The notes under the pieces: generated by a model
The model's input: only the letters and a program-made list of their open reading frames with translations
What the model was told of the DNA's origin: nothing
Database searches by the model: none
Made by a program: the position numbers and the translations under genes
Shown here: positions 4,955 to 6,661 of the stretch, one piece after another
How positions within the stretch are numbered: position 1 is the first letter of the stretch
Layout: each line of letters opens with the position of its first letter
Assembly (NCBI GenBank): GCA_016873375.1
Contig: VGXJ01000103.1
Coordinates: forward strand, 1-6,661
DNA length: 6,661 bases
Source: Phycisphaerae bacterium
Lineage (GTDB): Bacteria; Planctomycetota; Phycisphaerae; Phycisphaerales; SM1A02
Reading direction: 5' to 3'

Positions 4955-6370
4955 ATGGCAGGTCGTTTGAGTCTGGTGGCGCGGGTGAGTTCGATCGTGC
5001 CTGCCGCAGGCGCGTTGTTCATGGCGGTCTCGTGCTCGTCGCCGCCTGCGCCGGAGCCATCGCCCACCAAGCCCACACCGCCCGCGAGCGTGGACCGCCA
5101 GCCGCCGACCGCTCCAGTCGAGGTTGCCGAGGCCCCATCGCCTGAACCCGCCGCGCCGGCGCCCGCACCGGCGTTTGCCCCGCGGTTCGATCCGCCGCGA
5201 CCCGCTCCGCCGAAGGTCGAGCCGACGGTGCGCGTGCGGGTGGGCACGCGCCTGCGCAAGCCGCAGTCGTTCGCGTGCCCGTCGGGCGAGTTCACGGTCC
5301 TTTCCGGGACCGAGCGCTGGACGGCCGCTGCGCCGCTGCGCGTGGCTACCACGGCCAAGGGCTGGCAAGTCACCGCCAAGGGCAGCGCCCGTTCCTTCGC
5401 CGCCGGGCCGCTGGAGGTGCGGCCGATCGGCAAGGCTTCGATCGATTGGGACGGTGCCGCCTGGCCGGGCGTCGTGACACTGGTCGCGCTGCCTGATGGA
5501 CTCGATGTGGTGATGGAGGTCGGTGTCGAGGAGTACCTGCCGGGGGTCCTTGCGAAAGAGCTCTATCCGCAGTGGGACGAGGACGCGTTCCGCGCGCAGG
5601 CGGTCGCGGCGCGCAGCTGGGTGCTCGTCGAGGAGTCGCGCTGGGAGGGTCGTCGCCACTACGACGTCACGAGTGGCGAGTCGAGCCAGGCGTGGGCTGG
5701 CCACACGCGCAATGCGCGCGCGCGCGAGGCGGTGGCCGCCACGCGCGGCATGGTGCTTGTCTTTGAGGGCAGTGTGGTGCCGGCGTTCTACTCAAGTTCA
5801 TGCGGCGGTCGCGGTGCCAACGCGCTCGGGAGCGTCACGTCCAATCCCAACCACGACATCGCGTCCGTGCGTTCGGGAGACCAGCCTGTGCGCTCAGGCT
5901 GCTGCGAGTCGTCTGCCTTCAAGGCCTCTGCGCACTATCGGTGGACCGCCACGCTGCCCGCGGCCACGGTGCAGCAGGCAATCCGCGGTTTCGGCCAGCG
6001 CAACGGGTTCCCGACCTGGGCCGGCATCGATGTACCGATCGCGATCGAGGCCTCGCAGACCGCCTCGAATGGACGGCCCGTCGAGTACCGGCTTCGCTTC
6101 AAGGAGCGCAATCCCGTGATGATCCCGGCCTCGCGGCTGCGCGAAGCGATCAATGGCGGCATCCCCGGCGAAGGTGGATCGCGCACGCTCAAGAGCGACG
6201 ACTTCACGGTGGCCTCGACGCCCAAGGGCTTCGTCTTCACGGGCCGCGGCTTCGGTCACGGCGTGGGCATGTGCCAGCATGGTGCGCAGGCCACGGCAAA
6301 GGCGGGCAAGAGCTGGCAGCAGATCCTCGAGCGCTACTATCCGCAGGCTCGCTGCGTGCGCGCGTGGTAG
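4955..6370 (+). CDS. SpoIID/LytB-domain putative lipoprotein, likely peptidoglycan lytic transglycosylase
   Basis: SpoIID of endospore formers cleaves glycan strands lacking stem peptides; related domains occur widely in non-sporulating bacteria. This 471-residue protein starts with a short signal (LVARVSSIVPAAGALFMAVSC) whose AVSC resembles a lipobox, so Cys27 could be acylated. Residues 28-88 are a Pro/Ala-rich linker that probably spans periplasmic space. A beta-rich region (90-180, pattern VRVRVGTRL) leads into the SpoIID domain: EEYLPGVLAKELYPQW (192-207), with Glu202 at the place of the catalytic Glu, then AFRAQAVAARSWVL (211-224), then FYSSSCGGRGAN (278-289) and a CC pair at 316-317. 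The family's C-terminal signature is clear: GRGFGHGVGMCQHGAQATAKAG (430-451) and ILERYYP (457-463). Cys283 plus Cys316 or Cys317 could form the metal site known from clostridial SpoIID, or disulfides. No partner gene (SpoIIP, SpoIIQ, amidase) is nearby, so the cellular role is unknown. Confidence 0.9.
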   Translation: MAGRLSLVARVSSIVPAAGALFMAVSCSSPPAPEPSPTKPTPPASVDRQPPTAPVEVAEAPSPEPAAPAPAPAFAPRFDPPRPAPPKVEPTVRVRVGTRLRKPQSFACPSGEFTVLSGTERWTAAAPLRVATTAKGWQVTAKGSARSFAAGPLEVRPIGKASIDWDGAAWPGVVTLVALPDGLDVVMEVGVEEYLPGVLAKELYPQWDEDAFRAQAVAARSWVLVEESRWEGRRHYDVTSGESSQAWAGHTRNARAREAVAATRGMVLVFEGSVVPAFYSSSCGGRGANALGSVTSNPNHDIASVRSGDQPVRSGCCESSAFKASAHYRWTATLPAATVQQAIRGFGQRNGFPTWAGIDVPIAIEASQTASNGRPVEYRLRFKERNPVMIPASRLREAINGGIPGEGGSRTLKSDDFTVASTPKGFVFTGRGFGHGVGMCQHGAQATAKAGKSWQQILERYYPQARCVRAW

Positions 6371-6380
6371 CGCGGCGGTG

Positions 6381-6403
6381 GGCACGGCAGCCCGCTTCGT
6401 GCC
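6381..6403 (+). other. Weak hairpin (GGCACG / CGTGCC) between the SpoIID-like gene and riboflavin synthase
   Basis: A 6-base perfect stem with an 11-base loop lies 11 bases after the stop at 6370 and 19 bases before the next ATG. No T-run follows. It could mark the end of the upstream transcript, but I see no decisive sign. The same gap has no clear promoter and no Shine-Dalgarno. Confidence 0.2.
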
Positions 6404-6421
6404 AGACAGCATCGACCCCGC

Positions 6422-6661
6422 ATGTTCACCGGCATCGTCCAGCACATGGGCCGCATCACGGCTGCCACCCCGACACCTGCGGGCGTGCGCCTGACCGTTG
6501 ATCCCTGTGGTTGGTCCCATGAACCGGCGCGCGGCGACTCGATCTCGGTCTCGGGCGCGTGCCTGACGGTCGTCGAGGTACGGCCCGGTGCGTGGGGCTT
6601 CGATGCGATCCCGCAGACCCTCGCGCGGACCACGCTCGGCTCGGTGGTCGCAGCGCGCGGC
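6422..6661 (+). CDS. ribE: Riboflavin synthase (alpha chain), N-terminal part, cut by the right edge
   Basis: Riboflavin synthase converts two 6,7-dimethyl-8-ribityllumazine molecules into riboflavin and a pyrimidine that is recycled, the last step of riboflavin synthesis in the cytoplasm. The 80 visible codons stay open to the window end and start with the family hallmark MFTGIVQHMGRI. Residues 38-50 (GDSISVSGACLTV) match the conserved GDSIAVNGVCLTV segment of the first lumazine-binding barrel. IPQTLARTTLG (63-73) corresponds to the usual ETL..T.LG segment, with Gln in place of the common Glu. The full protein is normally about 200-220 residues with two such barrels, so some 120-140 residues are missing here. 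The start at 6422 is set by homology because no ribosome binding site is visible. It follows the SpoIID-like gene by 51 bases with no obvious functional link. The gene is called ribE or ribC depending on species. Confidence 0.93.
   Translation, partial: MFTGIVQHMGRITAATPTPAGVRLTVDPCGWSHEPARGDSISVSGACLTVVEVRPGAWGFDAIPQTLARTTLGSVVAARG

Noticed and set aside
3896..5704. Antisense open frame of 602 codons across the double alpha-CTD gene and half of the SpoIID-like gene
   Set aside because: It is longer than the genes it overlaps, but it has no recognisable motif and spans two real genes and their gap. High third-position GC on the + strand removes stops from this reverse frame.
5713..5724. Alternating TG/CG run that could favour Z-DNA
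   Set aside because: Only 12 bases, and it lies within codons for Ala and Arg in the SpoIID-like gene, where CG alternation is expected from codon use.

Overview
The window is GC-rich DNA (roughly two-thirds G+C by eye) with six genes, all on the + strand and tightly packed. No gap exceeds about 90 bases. I see no mobile element, tRNA, rRNA, CRISPR array or phage gene. The best lineage guess is Planctomycetota, probably a Phycisphaerae-like bacterium. The main reason is the gene at 3962-4864, which joins TPR-like helices to two tandem RNA polymerase alpha C-terminal domains, an architecture I associate with planctomycetes. The mitochondrial-type NuoG lacking cluster N7 and the high GC fit but do not prove this.

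Layout, left to right: (1) a membrane-anchored protein of unknown function, whose true start codon probably lies one base left of the window (1-644); (2) nuoG, the large Fe-S subunit of respiratory complex I (686-2356), with no other nuo gene beside it here; (3) a MATE-family multidrug/cation antiporter (2373-3878), 16 bases after nuoG; (4) the TPR plus double alpha-CTD protein (3962-4864), with its own candidate promoter and a good ribosome binding site; (5) a SpoIID/LytB-domain putative lipoprotein likely to act on peptidoglycan (4955-6370), with a strong ribosome binding site; (6) the first 80 codons of riboflavin synthase (6422 to the right edge).

Functional links are loose. nuoG and the MATE gene may be co-transcribed; a MATE pump uses the Na+ or H+ gradient that complex I helps maintain, but that is general physiology, not evidence of a dedicated system. 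The SpoIID-like protein suggests the cell makes and remodels peptidoglycan. Riboflavin synthase supplies FMN/FAD precursors and looks like unrelated housekeeping.

The most interesting object is the double alpha-CTD protein. It carries the DNA- and regulator-contacting module of RNA polymerase alpha, twice, without the assembly domain, behind TPR-like protein-interaction repeats. The first copy keeps more of the E. coli DNA-contact residues than the second. It may act as a free-standing transcription factor or as an RNA polymerase or nucleic-acid adaptor; this is inference. Upstream lies a candidate promoter whose -10 box sits between the arms of a perfect 7-base inverted repeat.
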